From the NCBI GenBank assembly GCA_021846505.1, contig JAJZWV010000031.1, positions 1 through 43,183 of the forward strand: a DNA stretch of 43,183 nt, in the 5' to 3' direction. A program made the position numbers and the translations under genes. Shown here piece after piece: positions 1 to 8,266 of this stretch (positions are counted from its first letter, which is position 1; each line of letters opens with the position of its first letter). The notes under the pieces were generated by a model. That model was given only the letters and a program-made list of their open reading frames with translations, searched no databases and was not told the origin of the DNA. Source of the DNA: Bacillota bacterium. GTDB lineage: Bacteria; Bacillota; Sulfobacillia; Sulfobacillales; JAIMBI01.

Positions 1-16
1 CTAGGGATGGTGTGAT
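1..16 (+). repeat. Left terminal inverted repeat of the IS
   Basis: CTAGGGATGGTGTGAT matches the reverse complement of 1824-1839 in all 16 positions. The match stops immediately inside. Confidence 0.9.
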
Positions 17-89
17 AAACCCCGCACAGAGTGGTGTCGCACCGCGGGGGGCGGGATAATTGGATCAGCCTGGATCACGGAGGTGCCCC

Positions 90-1697
90 ATGTTAGGCCG
101 TCACACCCCACAGACCTCGTTCGCCGACACCGATGAATGGTACAAACGCATTCCCGCCGGGTCCGTGTGGGCCCAGGTGCGGGCGTGGACCGCGGCGCAC
201 ATCCACGACGCCGACTACCAGGCGTGGTACGCCGAGACCGGGCGGCCCTCGATTCCCCCGTCGTTCGTGATTCCGCTGCTGCTGTTGGCGTTGCGCCAAG
301 GGTGGTCGGACCGCGAAGCGGTCGAGGCCGCGTTTTATGACGACCGGGTGAAGTTTGCGCTGAGCCTCTCCCGCAGCCCCGAGATCCAGATCGACCGGTC
401 CACGCTGTGCAAGTACCGGGGCCGGGTGCTGGCGACCGACACCGACCGGGCGCTGTTGCAGCAGACGCTCCGGGTGGCGGCGGACGCGGGGCTGTTGGGG
501 GCCGACGAAGATTTGGTGGACAGCTTCATGGTGGCGGGCGCGGCCGCCCGCCAAGGGACGCTGACCCTGATCCGCCGCGCGATCGCGGCGGTGCTGCGGC
601 AGGGGGCGGCGGAGGGGCAGCCCGCGCCGGCGCTGCAGCGCCCCGACTACGCCGAGCGCCGGCGGCCCGCGATCGCGTGGGCCGACGCGGCGGCGCGGTA
701 CGCGCTCCTGCAACAGCTGGTGGGCGACAGCACCGTCGTGCAGGCGTGGTACACGGGCGACCGGGTGGGGTCGGCGAGTCTGCAGCAGGCCGTCACGCTA
801 CTGGCGACGGTGACCACCCAGGACACGGAACCGGACCCCGCGGGGGTGGGCGTGCGGATCGCCGAGCGGGTGGCGGCCGACCGGGTGATCTCCACGGTGG
901 ACCCGGCGATGCGGCACGGGCGGAAGACCACGGCGACCAAGGTCGATGGCTACAAGAGTCACCAACTGACCCAGAGCGTGCCGCCGGCGACGGGGGCGCG
1001 GCTCATCACGGCCGTGGTGGTCACGCCGGCGAACACGGCCGATGGGGCGGCCCTCCCGGACTTGGTGACCGCGCGGGCGGCGCTCACGGGGGCGGCCCCC
1101 GCCCAGGTGCTGGGCGACACCGCCTACGGGGCGACGACGGTGCAGGCGGCGGTGACCGGCGTAGCGCCGGACACGACGGTGGTCGCGCCGGTCCCCCCGG
1201 CCAACAACCGGGCGGGCCGCTTTCCCAAGGGGCGGTTTACGCTGGACCTGGCCGCCGAGACCATCACGTGTCCGCAAGGCGCGACGGTGGCGTACGGGGC
1301 GCTCCGCCCGCGCGACGATGGGGTCCGGGTGGCGCGGTGGGCCGCCGCCACGTGTCGGGCCTGTCCCCTCCGGGCCCCGTGTGTCGGGGCGCCGCAGCCC
1401 GGCCAGCGCCCCCCGGGGCCGCGCTCGGTGAGCGTGCGGCCGGATGAAGCGCGTCTGCGCGTCCGGCGGGACGAGCAGGCCACCCCGGCCTGGCAGGCGC
1501 ACTACCGCACGCGGAGTCACGTGGAACATGTCCAAGCCCAGCAGAGTCGGCATGGGGGCCGGCAGGGGCGCTACGGGGGGCTGCGGAAGAACTTGGGCCA
1601 AGCCCGGCTGGTGGCCACGATCTACAACCTGCTGGAGCTGGCGCGGGCGGCGGCGCTGCCGCCGCCGCCCCCACGCCCCAGGGGGACGTATGCCTAA
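90..1697 (+). CDS. IS1182-type DDE transposase
   Basis: The protein is about 535 residues, the usual size for this family. The N-terminal third is the DUF772-type domain (around residues 20-120, with VWAQVRAWTAAHI and SREPEIQ-like DDRVKFALSLS). The catalytic acidic residues fit Asp in LVDSFMVAG, Asp in LGDTAYGA and Glu in RSHVEHVQ. A cysteine pair in TCRACPLRAPC resembles the zinc-ribbon-like insert seen in these transposases. ATG at 90 is preferred over the in-frame TTG at 60 because GGAGGTG lies five bases upstream. The frame is open throughout, so the transposase may be active. Confidence 0.88.
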   Translation: MLGRHTPQTSFADTDEWYKRIPAGSVWAQVRAWTAAHIHDADYQAWYAETGRPSIPPSFVIPLLLLALRQGWSDREAVEAAFYDDRVKFALSLSRSPEIQIDRSTLCKYRGRVLATDTDRALLQQTLRVAADAGLLGADEDLVDSFMVAGAAARQGTLTLIRRAIAAVLRQGAAEGQPAPALQRPDYAERRRPAIAWADAAARYALLQQLVGDSTVVQAWYTGDRVGSASLQQAVTLLATVTTQDTEPDPAGVGVRIAERVAADRVISTVDPAMRHGRKTTATKVDGYKSHQLTQSVPPATGARLITAVVVTPANTADGAALPDLVTARAALTGAAPAQVLGDTAYGATTVQAAVTGVAPDTTVVAPVPPANNRAGRFPKGRFTLDLAAETITCPQGATVAYGALRPRDDGVRVARWAAATCRACPLRAPCVGAPQPGQRPPGPRSVSVRPDEARLRVRRDEQATPAWQAHYRTRSHVEHVQAQQSRHGGRQGRYGGLRKNLGQARLVATIYNLLELARAAALPPPPPRPRGTYA

Positions 1698-1823
1698 GCC
1701 GCGAACTCGGGCCCCCCACCGGGGGGGAATGCGGCCGTTTTGGGGGTCAAGACGGCCGCTGGGAGGTAACTTCCGCCACCTACCCCCTCCCCAGGCCCTC
1801 CAGGGGCATCTCCGCCCCCAAAA

Positions 1824-1839
1824 ATCACACCATCCCTAG
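1824..1839 (-). repeat. Right terminal inverted repeat of the IS
   Basis: ATCACACCATCCCTAG is the exact complement of positions 1-16. Its outer end is fused to the alpha/beta-hydrolase reading frame and supplies that frame's last residues and stop codon. Confidence 0.9.
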
Positions 1840-2642
1840 CAGCAAGTCGTGGCCGGCACGCGGAATATGCACCGCCTGGGTTGCGGCAAAGAGGCGGCTG
1901 AATGCCGCGAGGCCTGCCGCACGCATCGGGCCGAGGCCGGCGGGCACGGTCGCCATCGCTACCAGCGTCGGATAAACGGAGGCCGTGAGCGCGCTGACGC
2001 GATAAGGCGCGAGGAGCGCCATGACCTGGGTGGCCGTGGCCGCCGTGATGCGTGGGCGCACCTGCCCGCCCATCTCCACCATTTGGGCGCGCAACATCAC
2101 TTCGGCGTCGCGATCCCAGTGCCGCGCCGCTGCGCGCTCGGTCGCAAGGAAGGCCTCCCACGAGGGAAATTGGTGGCCCGCGAGGTGCTCTCGACTCTGG
2201 GTGTGCAGCGCCTCGAGGTCCGCGCCCTCCGGAACGGGGTCCAGATAGCCGCCGTCCAGAAGAATTAGGCCGCGTGTGGGATGGTGCTGGGCGCGCTGCG
2301 CCGCGAAGTAGGCGCCGGCCGAATGGCCGCCCAGCACCGAATCCACTGGCGCTCCGATGGCGTCCAGCACCGCCTCCCAGATCGCGTCTGTCTCCGGCGC
2401 TGCCCAACGGTCCCATGCCCCCGACAGCCCATGACCGGGTGGATCCAGGGCGGCCACACTCCACCCTCGCTCCCGGCCCTCGCGCAGCAGGCGACCGAAT
2501 TCTTCCGCGGTGCCGCCCAAGCCCGGCCACAGCACCAGCACGGCGCGTGCCCCGCTTCCGCGGCCGCCACGTGAAGCGGGCTGTCCAGATGGCCGGGCAC
2601 CGGGACCCAGCGGTCGCCCCACGGCAGCCCGCGGCCGCTCAT
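1825..2642 (-). pseudogene. Alpha/beta hydrolase, frameshifted and cut by the IS
   Basis: The gene begins at ATG 2642-2640, overlapping the thiolase stop as ATGA. It reads MSGRGLPWGDRWVPVPGHLD, then leaves frame near 2560-2575. The continuation in the next frame has the hydrolase core: oxyanion-region VLWPGLGG, nucleophile motif GGHSAGA and terminal catalytic motif AGHDLL. Right after that motif the frame enters the IS inverted repeat and ends at its stop. The catalytic Ser and His are still encoded, but the C-terminal tail is replaced and the N-terminus is out of phase. The original was probably an esterase- or lipase-like hydrolase coupled to the thiolase. A single-base sequencing error could explain the frameshift; the IS truncation is certain. 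Confidence 0.8.
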
Positions 2643-3769
2643 ACGCGCTCGATAATCGTCGCGATGCCCATCCCCCACCCAATGCACATGGTAATCAGGG
2701 CGTAGCGCCCCTGCCGCGCCTCCAGCTCGTGGAGCGCGGTTAGCACGAGGCGGGCCCCGGAGGCGCCCAGCGGGTGGCCCAGGGCAATCGCCCCACCGTT
2801 GGGGTTGACACGCGACCAATCGGGGTGCAGTTCGGCGCCCCAGGCAAGCACGACGCTCGCAAACGCCTCGTTGATTTCGATGACATCCATGTCCTCCAGC
2901 CGGAGGCCCGTGCGCTCCAGCACCCGGTGCGTGGCGGGAATCGGGCCGGTCAGCATGATGACGGGGTCAACCCCGCTGAGCGCCATGCCCACCACCCGCG
3001 CGCGGGGCTGGAGATTGTGGTGGCGGAGGCCTTGCTCCGAAGCCAGCAGCAGCGCGCCGGCACCATCGGTCAGCTGGCTGGAGTTGCCTGCGGTGACCAC
3101 GCCATCGGCCTTGAAGGCCGTCTTTAGCGCCGCCAACTTTTCGAGCGAGGTGTCGGCCCGCGGCCCCTCGTCTTGAGATACGGGGTCGCCTGCGCCCATC
3201 GCCACCGGCACAATCTCGGCGGCGAAGCGGCCGCTTGCCTGCGCGGCCAAGGCCCGGCGGTGGCTCTCGAGGCTAAACGCATCCAGCGCCGCCCGGTCAA
3301 AGTGCCACCGCGCGGCAATCAGCTCGGCCGACAAACCCTGAGGGACAATGTCATAGCGCTCCAGCAGGCGCGGATTCAGGCCCGCGCCGTCGGACATCAT
3401 GGGCACCCGCGACATCGATTCCACACCGGCCGCCACCATCACGTCATGCGTGCCGGCCATAATGGCCTGCGCGCACTGGTTAAAGGTCTCGAGGCTGGAG
3501 CCGCACATCCGGTTGACGGTGGCACCGGGCACCGTGTCCGGCAGGCCTGCCGCCAGCGGCAGGAGGCGACCCAAATTGAGCCCCTGCTCGCCCACCTGCG
3601 TGCTGACGCCCAGCCGCACGTCCTCAATGGCCTGTGGGTCGATGCCCGAGCGCTCCACCACCGTCATGAGCGGCACGGTGGCCAAGTCATCCGGCCTCAC
3701 CCCGGCCAGGGCGCCACCGCGCCGGCCAAAAGGCGTGCGGAGCCCATCGACGACGTATGCGCTCGCCAT
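2639..3769 (-). CDS. Thiolase (acetyl-CoA C-acyltransferase family)
   Basis: A 376-residue thiolase of normal length. It cleaves 3-ketoacyl-CoA in beta-oxidation or condenses acetyl-CoA in the reverse direction. The nucleophilic cysteine is Cys89 in RMCGSSLETF. The C-terminal active-site loop has GHPLGASGAR with the catalytic histidine, and Cys362 in MCIGWGMGIA. The latter is usually CxGGGxG, so Trp replaces one glycine. The ATG is one base after the stop of the SCP2 gene and the stop overlaps the hydrolase start, so these genes form one transcription unit. Whether it is degradative (FadA-like) or biosynthetic cannot be told from sequence; the acyl-CoA dehydrogenase next door favours fatty-acid degradation. 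Confidence 0.9.
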   Translation of the reverse strand: MASAYVVDGLRTPFGRRGGALAGVRPDDLATVPLMTVVERSGIDPQAIEDVRLGVSTQVGEQGLNLGRLLPLAAGLPDTVPGATVNRMCGSSLETFNQCAQAIMAGTHDVMVAAGVESMSRVPMMSDGAGLNPRLLERYDIVPQGLSAELIAARWHFDRAALDAFSLESHRRALAAQASGRFAAEIVPVAMGAGDPVSQDEGPRADTSLEKLAALKTAFKADGVVTAGNSSQLTDGAGALLLASEQGLRHHNLQPRARVVGMALSGVDPVIMLTGPIPATHRVLERTGLRLEDMDVIEINEAFASVVLAWGAELHPDWSRVNPNGGAIALGHPLGASGARLVLTALHELEARQGRYALITMCIGWGMGIATIIERV

Positions 3770-3770
3770 G

Positions 3771-4103
3771 TCAGCTCAACAGCCCGGCCAGCTTCATGGC
3801 CAAGCCCATCGACCCCGCGATCGTCAGCCGCCCCGACATGAACGCCGTCATAGGATTGAGCCTGCCCTCCGCCATGGCCGAAAAGTCTTGCGCCGTCATG
3901 GTGGCCGTCACGCCAGGGTCGTCTGCGGCGCCTCGCTCGACGCTGGCCCCCTCCCCCGTGATGCGCAGCACGTAGTCGCCGCCCCCCTCGCCGGTAAGGT
4001 GCACTTGGTACACGCCTAATGAGCCCTCCAGCTGCTCTGCCGACTTGTCTGCCAGCCGCTCGCGCAGGCGGCCCATCATGCCACTCTCGCTGTCCGATGC
4101 CAT
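3771..4103 (-). CDS. SCP2 sterol-carrier-domain protein
   Basis: A 110-residue single-domain protein resembling the SCP2 fold, which binds fatty acyl-CoA or other lipids. The pattern seen is ...GVYQVHLTGEGGGDY..., then PGVTATMTAQDFSAMAEGRL and the closing FMSGRLTIAGSMGLAMKL, typical of the end of SCP2 domains. ATG 4103 is chosen because AAGGAAG lies about ten bases upstream; the longer open frame has no ribosome site. It lies one base before the thiolase, so it probably delivers acyl-CoA or lipid substrate to the same pathway. Confidence 0.82.
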   Translation of the reverse strand: MASDSESGMMGRLRERLADKSAEQLEGSLGVYQVHLTGEGGGDYVLRITGEGASVERGAADDPGVTATMTAQDFSAMAEGRLNPMTAFMSGRLTIAGSMGLAMKLAGLLS

Positions 4104-4177
4104 CCTCTGGCCACTTCCTTTCCGCTCCCGGATTTCGCCCGGCCCCCCCAACCACTGTACTCGTTTCTGGGCCGGCC

Positions 4178-5317
4178 TTACATCAAGCCCGTCATGACGC
4201 GGCGCTGAATTTCCGACGTGCCTTCGTAGATGCTCATGATTTTCGCGTCGCGAAACCACTTTTCCACGGGGTAGTCGCGCATGTAGCCATAGCCGCCCAT
4301 CACCTGCACGGCGCGTGTCGCCGTTTCCATGGCCATATCACCGGCAAACGCCTTGGCCATGGACCCTTCCAGCTGGCAGCTCTGCTGGTGGTCGGCCAGC
4401 CAGGCAGCCCGGTACGCCAAGAGCCGCGCGGCTTCGATTTTCGTCAAGCTGTCCGCCAGCGGAAAAGACACCGCCTGGTTGCTGTAGATCGGGCGCCCAA
4501 ACTGCTGCCGCCCGCGCGTGTACGCCAAGGCGTATTCGTAAGCCGCCCTGGCCACGCCGACGGCGGCAATCGCCACCGAAGGGCGCGAGTGCTCTAGCAT
4601 CTTCATGGCACCGAGAAAGGCCGCGTTTTCGTCCCCCAGGCGGTTAGCTTCGGGCACCACCACACGGTCAAAGTGAACCTCGGCGGTATGGCTGGCGCGG
4701 AGGCCTAGTTTATGGAACTTTTTGCCGCCGCTGAGGCCAGGCGTCGAGCCATCGACGATGAAGGCCGACACACCCGCGTATCCGCCTGCAGGATCCGTGC
4801 GGGCAAACACTACGTACACATCCGCAATACCACCGTTGGTGATAAACGTCTTGGTGCCGTTCAGCACATACTCGCTGCCATGACGCTCCGCGCGGGTGGA
4901 CAGCGCCGCGACGTCCGATCCCGCACCGGGCTCTGTGAGGCACATGGCGCCGAGCCGCGGATGCTTAGGGTCGCACAAGCGCGGCAGCCACTCCTGGCGC
5001 TGGGCCTCACTTCCCATTTCAAGGATCGGGATGGACGCCAAGCCCACGCCACCCATGGCCGTCGCAATCCCTGCGCAGCCCCAAAACAGCTCCTCGTGAA
5101 TCACCAGCATGTCCAGCAGGCTCACGATGCCGCCGCCGCCGTACGCTTCCGGGATAAAATAGGACAACAAGCCCACTTCGGCGGCCTTGCCAAGCACCTC
5201 CCACGGCATCTCCTCCGCCTCGTCGCAGCGAGCAGCCGCCGGCCGCATTTCCCGCTCGGCAAATCCGTGTGCCCACTCGCGCAGCGCCAACTGATCCGGC
5301 GTCAGCTGAAAGTCCAT
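4178..5317 (-). CDS. Acyl-CoA dehydrogenase
   Basis: A 379-residue flavoprotein of the acyl-CoA dehydrogenase family, which makes the alpha,beta double bond in acyl-CoA using FAD and electron-transfer flavoprotein. Landmarks are the FAD/substrate motif CLTEPGAGSD in the middle third, GYGYMRDYPVEK near the end, and the catalytic base Glu365 in IYEGTSEIQR. The start at 5317 has a strong GGGGGAGG ribosome site; the track's upstream extension lacks one. It leads the unit with SCP2 and thiolase. A second, different copy lies at 41022-42188. Confidence 0.93.
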   Translation of the reverse strand: MDFQLTPDQLALREWAHGFAEREMRPAAARCDEAEEMPWEVLGKAAEVGLLSYFIPEAYGGGGIVSLLDMLVIHEELFWGCAGIATAMGGVGLASIPILEMGSEAQRQEWLPRLCDPKHPRLGAMCLTEPGAGSDVAALSTRAERHGSEYVLNGTKTFITNGGIADVYVVFARTDPAGGYAGVSAFIVDGSTPGLSGGKKFHKLGLRASHTAEVHFDRVVVPEANRLGDENAAFLGAMKMLEHSRPSVAIAAVGVARAAYEYALAYTRGRQQFGRPIYSNQAVSFPLADSLTKIEAARLLAYRAAWLADHQQSCQLEGSMAKAFAGDMAMETATRAVQVMGGYGYMRDYPVEKWFRDAKIMSIYEGTSEIQRRVMTGLM

Positions 5318-5343
5318 GGTGATTGCCTCCCCCGCTTGGTTGC

Positions 5344-5352
5344 ATCCTAGCA
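5344..5352 (-). promoter_or_regulatory. Extended -10 promoter for the acyl-CoA dehydrogenase unit
   Basis: On the minus strand TGCTAGGAT (TGn plus hexamer) lies about 27 bases before the ATG, leaving a short leader with the GGGGGAGG site. No good -35 is visible at 17 bases. Confidence 0.4.
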
Positions 5353-5559
5353 CCTGACCTCGGCGATAGTTTAGCAAGAAAGTATTTGCGGTGGGAAGAT
5401 ATTGCCGAGGTCCAATACCAACCGCTCAGCCGCATCGCCTCCGCCACCCGCTGGATGGCCAATCGGCAGGCGGCGCAGGTCAATCTCCTCACGCCATGCC
5501 AGTGCCCGCACTTCGTCAGCGGCCGCCGTCATCGCCTGCTCACCGCGAGAGGACACCTC

Positions 5560-5955
5560 CCCCTGCGCGGCCCGATGGCGGGCCGAATGTCTCCCATACC
5601 GCCCAGTGCACAAGTGGGTCCGCGCGTCGATCTTGTCCTGCCCCAGGTCGTCTTGCGTCTCGTCGGGATCGACCACCGCCAGCCGCCGGCCCTGGGCGGC
5701 CAGCGGCGCCGCGGCATCCTCGGAGCCGCATCGCATCAGCCGATCCCGATGCGCGACGGCCACGATGGCCACGGACGGGTCCGCGAGCACCTGCATCAGC
5801 TGGGGCGCTGGCCAGTGGGCCCTGAGCCCACCTCCGTGACCGGGCGCGCCTCCGACGAGCCTTTGCACGTCGCCAACGCGTCGACGCGTGCCACCTGCCC
5901 GTCCAAGGCCGCGCGCTGGTCCGACGAGGACTCGCGAGCATAAACCGCCACCCGG
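5560..5955 (-). pseudogene. IS607-type serine recombinase relic
   Basis: Two adjoining frames add up to the catalytic domain of an IS607 TnpA resolvase. The first piece reads VAVYARESSSDQRAALDG, the region that carries the nucleophilic serine and helix start. After a frame change near 5800 the next frame reads LMQVLADPSVAIVAVAHRDR and then AAQGRRLAVVDPDE and YGRHSARHRAA. Intact relatives read VYARVSSxDQ, ADPSV...EHRDRLARFG and AAQGRRLVVVD. The N-terminal helix-turn-helix is missing and no tnpB is recognisable. The piece is spliced directly onto a glutamate dehydrogenase relic on the same strand. The 5385-5560 stretch downstream matches nothing I know. Confidence 0.72.
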
Positions 5956-5965
5956 TGGGCTCCCC

Positions 5966-6330
5966 CGCCACCAGCTTCGCTCGCGATTGCCCGGCCACCT
6001 CGTGGGCGATTTGGCTTTCAGGGGCTGCCGGCACCCGCACGTTCACCTCGGCGCTCAGCAGGTCCGGATTGGTGATGGTGGGGCGCGGGGAAGGCCCGCC
6101 ACCGATCCTGCTCCCTCGCCCAGCAACCCTTGCGGCCCAATCCAGGCCGCGCGGGCCCAGTATACCCCCGCCGATGTCGCTGAAGGCGACCACGTTGACT
6201 CCCCGAGCCGCTACAAAGCCGGCCGCGTGCCTCCCGTCGAGGAAAACTCCAGCTGGTCCACCGCGGCGCCCTCCCCCGTCGCCTCGGTTCGGTCGGCGGA
6301 CCCCCCAGTGGGACGGGCTTGCCGCAAAGG
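5966..6330 (-). pseudogene. Glutamate dehydrogenase relic
   Basis: Fragments in three frames follow the order of bacterial NAD(P)-glutamate dehydrogenases of the gdhA/gudB type. They are GKPVPLGG, then SADRTEATGEG (intact: GGSxGRxEATGRG), then a Rossmann-fold piece NVVAFSDIGGGILGPRGLD (intact: VVAVSDxxGGIYNPxGLD), then LLSAEVNVRVPAAPESQI and AKLVAGE (intact: DILIPAALENQI...AKIVAEGANGPT). The match stops at the AKLVA motif, where the serine-recombinase relic starts. Upstream substrate-binding parts are not visible. This gene is dead here; a functional copy elsewhere in the genome would be expected. Confidence 0.7.
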
Positions 6331-6453
6331 TGCCGCAAATATCCGCGGCATCGTTCCGGCACCCACACTCATCCATCGTGCTGCCTTCCATCGGAGGCCC
6401 TCCGAGCCCTCCGACCTGTGTGAGGCCTGACCGCAACCGCGTGCCCCTATTCG

Positions 6454-7452
6454 TCAGCGGACCAGAAGAGCCAACAAAACAGACAGCCCATTCAGAGTGG
6501 CGTGCGCTACGGTCGAAGACCAGAGCGACCGGGTGCGCGCGTACACCAGCGCCAGCAGCAATCCGGCGACCGACAGCGGCAGCCACAGGGAGAGGTTCAG
6601 GTGGGCGGCGCCGAAGATGGCGGCCGATAGGATCGCCGCGGGCCAGGTTCCCCACCGAGCCGCCAGGCCGCCAAACAGCAAGCCGCGAAACAGCGCTTCC
6701 TCCGCCAGCGGTGCCAGCACCACGACCGCCAGCACCAGGGCTGCGATGCCGAGGCCGGGCGCCGCGGATGCATGGGGGTCATACACGAAAGGATTGTTGG
6801 GGTGCACCGGCAGGCGGATCCACGTCCTTTCGGCTTGGACCAGGAGCGATGAAAGCAGGACAATCGCCAAGCCGACGGCGAAGCCCTGTCCCAGCTCGCG
6901 CCACGAGCTGGGCCGCCACGCGTAGTTGGCCCGGACAAAGCGTGCCAGCGTGTGGCCCTGGAACAGCACCAGCAGGACCGTAGCGACTTCCAGCGGCGGC
7001 GTGAGCAAATACAGAACCAGCAGCGTGGTGAGGTGCGCGGTGCGCAGTGAGGTGGACGGCAGTGGCACCAGGGATGTAAACACCCCCGACAGCAGGATCA
7101 TAAGGCCGACGCCATACAGGCCATCGGACAGCCGGATCCGCTCCGTGGGTGCCCGGCGGCCGAGGCCCGCGGCCACGGCCGCCATCCCTCCCACCAGCAG
7201 GGCCAGTGGGAGGCGCCCCCCGGCGGTGACCGGAGTCGCCAGCGCATAAGTGGTGGCGGTGGCCACGGTACCGGCTGCCCACGGCTGCCGCAGAGAGTAC
7301 CCGGCGGCCACCACGGCGCCCACGGCGGCCACCGCAGCCCCCACGGCGGCGACGAGTCCGGCGCCCGCCCCGCGGCCCATGCCTGCGGCGGCAGCCAACA
7401 GAAGCAGCCACCACCCCAACTCGGATCCTCCAGGGCGGCGGCGGACCCACAC
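6454..7452 (-). CDS. CPBP-family intramembrane metalloprotease
   Basis: About 332 residues, very hydrophobic, with roughly eight membrane segments. The C-terminal third carries the CPBP (Abi/CAAX protease) motifs: LAEEALFRGLLFGG with the Glu-Glu-x3-Arg signature, AHLNLS with the first His, and HATLNG with the second. GTG 7452 is chosen because GGGGAGGTG ends seven bases before it; the ATG eight codons upstream has no ribosome site. The family includes prenyl-protein proteases in eukaryotes and bacteriocin-immunity or signalling proteases in bacteria, so the substrate is unknown. It is divergent from lexA, and a candidate TATAAT (7504-7509, minus strand) overlaps the possible LexA box. Confidence 0.85.
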   Translation of the reverse strand: MWVRRRPGGSELGWWLLLLAAAAGMGRGAGAGLVAAVGAAVAAVGAVVAAGYSLRQPWAAGTVATATTYALATPVTAGGRLPLALLVGGMAAVAAGLGRRAPTERIRLSDGLYGVGLMILLSGVFTSLVPLPSTSLRTAHLTTLLVLYLLTPPLEVATVLLVLFQGHTLARFVRANYAWRPSSWRELGQGFAVGLAIVLLSSLLVQAERTWIRLPVHPNNPFVYDPHASAAPGLGIAALVLAVVVLAPLAEEALFRGLLFGGLAARWGTWPAAILSAAIFGAAHLNLSLWLPLSVAGLLLALVYARTRSLWSSTVAHATLNGLSVLLALLVR

Positions 7453-7501
7453 GGCGACACCTCCCCATTTCCCCATACTGCGAGCGGGGTCAATAAACCA
7501 T

Positions 7502-7515
7502 CGATTATATGTTCT
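7502..7515. promoter_or_regulatory. Possible LexA (SOS) box between lexA and the CPBP gene
   Basis: CGATTATATGTTCT resembles the Firmicute LexA box CGAACnnnnGTTCG, with a full right half (GTTC) and an imperfect left half. It would lie over the -35 region of the lexA promoter and over the TATAAT of the divergent CPBP gene, a sensible place for autoregulation. The half-match makes this tentative. Confidence 0.35.
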
Positions 7516-7529
7516 CACCCCGCCCAAGG

Positions 7530-7538
7530 TGCTATCAT
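7530..7538 (+). promoter_or_regulatory. Extended -10 promoter for lexA
   Basis: TGCTATCAT (TGn plus TATCAT) points toward lexA; the start codon is about 120 bases further on. No -35 consensus is visible. Confidence 0.4.
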
Positions 7539-7666
7539 GCCCTACAAGGGCTGCGGCTTCTGATATAGACACCGCAAGCCCGCGCCAAGGGGAATCAAAC
7601 TCCCCATCGCGCCTTTGGCACGCCAGTTGAGTCAGACCGAGTCCAAACGCGAAAGAAGGAGTCGCC

Positions 7667-8266
7667 ATGCCATCGCGCCGGGACGCTATCATCCAGTATA
7701 TCGCGCGCTACCAAGCCGAGCACGGATTCCCCCCCACCGTGCGGGAGATTGGCGCCGCCGTGTCGCTGAAGTCCACCTCTACCGTGGCGTACTATCTGCG
7801 GCGCCTGGAGGAGGAAGGCCGCATCAACCGCGTGCGCGAGCGCTCGCGGGGCCTCACCCTGCCTCGTGGGGACGATCCGACGGGCGACCGCGTGCCCCTT
7901 ATTGGGCGGGTTGCGGCTGGCCTGCCCCTGCTGGCGGACGAGCAGATCGAGGATTTGGTGCCGATTCCCGCGTCTCCGACCGCCTGGTTTGGTGGGCGCC
8001 CAGATTTTGCCCTCCGGGTGCGGGGAGACAGCATGGAGGGCGCAGGCATTCTGGACGGCGATTTGGCGTTTGTGCACCAGCAGGACACCGCCGACGATGG
8101 CCAAATTGTGGTGGCGCTGCTGGGCGAGGAAGCCACGCTCAAGCGATTTCTGCGCGCACCCGACGCGGTGCGCCTCCTGGCAGAGAATCCACGCTACGCT
8201 CCCATTGTAGCCCGCGAGGTGCGCATCCTGGGCCGGCTCGTGGGCATTGTGCGGGGCTATGCCTGA
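7667..8266 (+). CDS. lexA: LexA SOS repressor
   Basis: A 199-residue LexA, the normal length. LexA represses DNA-damage genes until RecA filaments trigger its self-cleavage. The N-terminal winged helix has FPPTVREIGAAVSLKSTSTV as the DNA-binding helices. The cleavage bond is Ala84-Gly85 in GRVAAGLPL, and the serine/lysine dyad is Ser122 in GDSMEG and Lys159 in ATLKRF, so it is complete. AGAAGGAG lies just upstream of the ATG. Its 3' end overlaps the convergent methionine gamma-lyase-like gene by ten bases. The possible LexA box upstream suggests autoregulation. Confidence 0.97.
   Translation: MPSRRDAIIQYIARYQAEHGFPPTVREIGAAVSLKSTSTVAYYLRRLEEEGRINRVRERSRGLTLPRGDDPTGDRVPLIGRVAAGLPLLADEQIEDLVPIPASPTAWFGGRPDFALRVRGDSMEGAGILDGDLAFVHQQDTADDGQIVVALLGEEATLKRFLRAPDAVRLLAENPRYAPIVAREVRILGRLVGIVRGYA

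Larger units (their letters stand above)
1..1839 (+). mobile_element. IS1182-like insertion sequence, apparently complete
   Basis: The element is bounded by a perfect 16-bp terminal inverted repeat, CTAGGGATGGTGTGAT at the left edge and its reverse complement at 1824-1839. Between them lies one transposase gene. The right end sits inside the last codons of an alpha/beta-hydrolase gene, so the copy is an insertion there. The left flank is outside the window, so a target duplication cannot be checked; the palindromic CTAG at both tips could be target sequence rather than element. Two GC hairpins lie between the transposase stop and the right repeat (C6/G6 around 1712-1727; 7-bp stem 1732-1738 with 1752-1758) and may block read-through. 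Confidence 0.85.

Noticed and set aside
407-1447. A 346-codon plus-strand frame within the transposase
   Set aside because: Gly/Arg-rich composition and complete overlap with the transposase; a G+C-driven shadow.
5955-6983. A 342-codon plus-strand frame
   Set aside because: Pro/Arg/Ser-rich and antisense to the dehydrogenase relic and CPBP gene.
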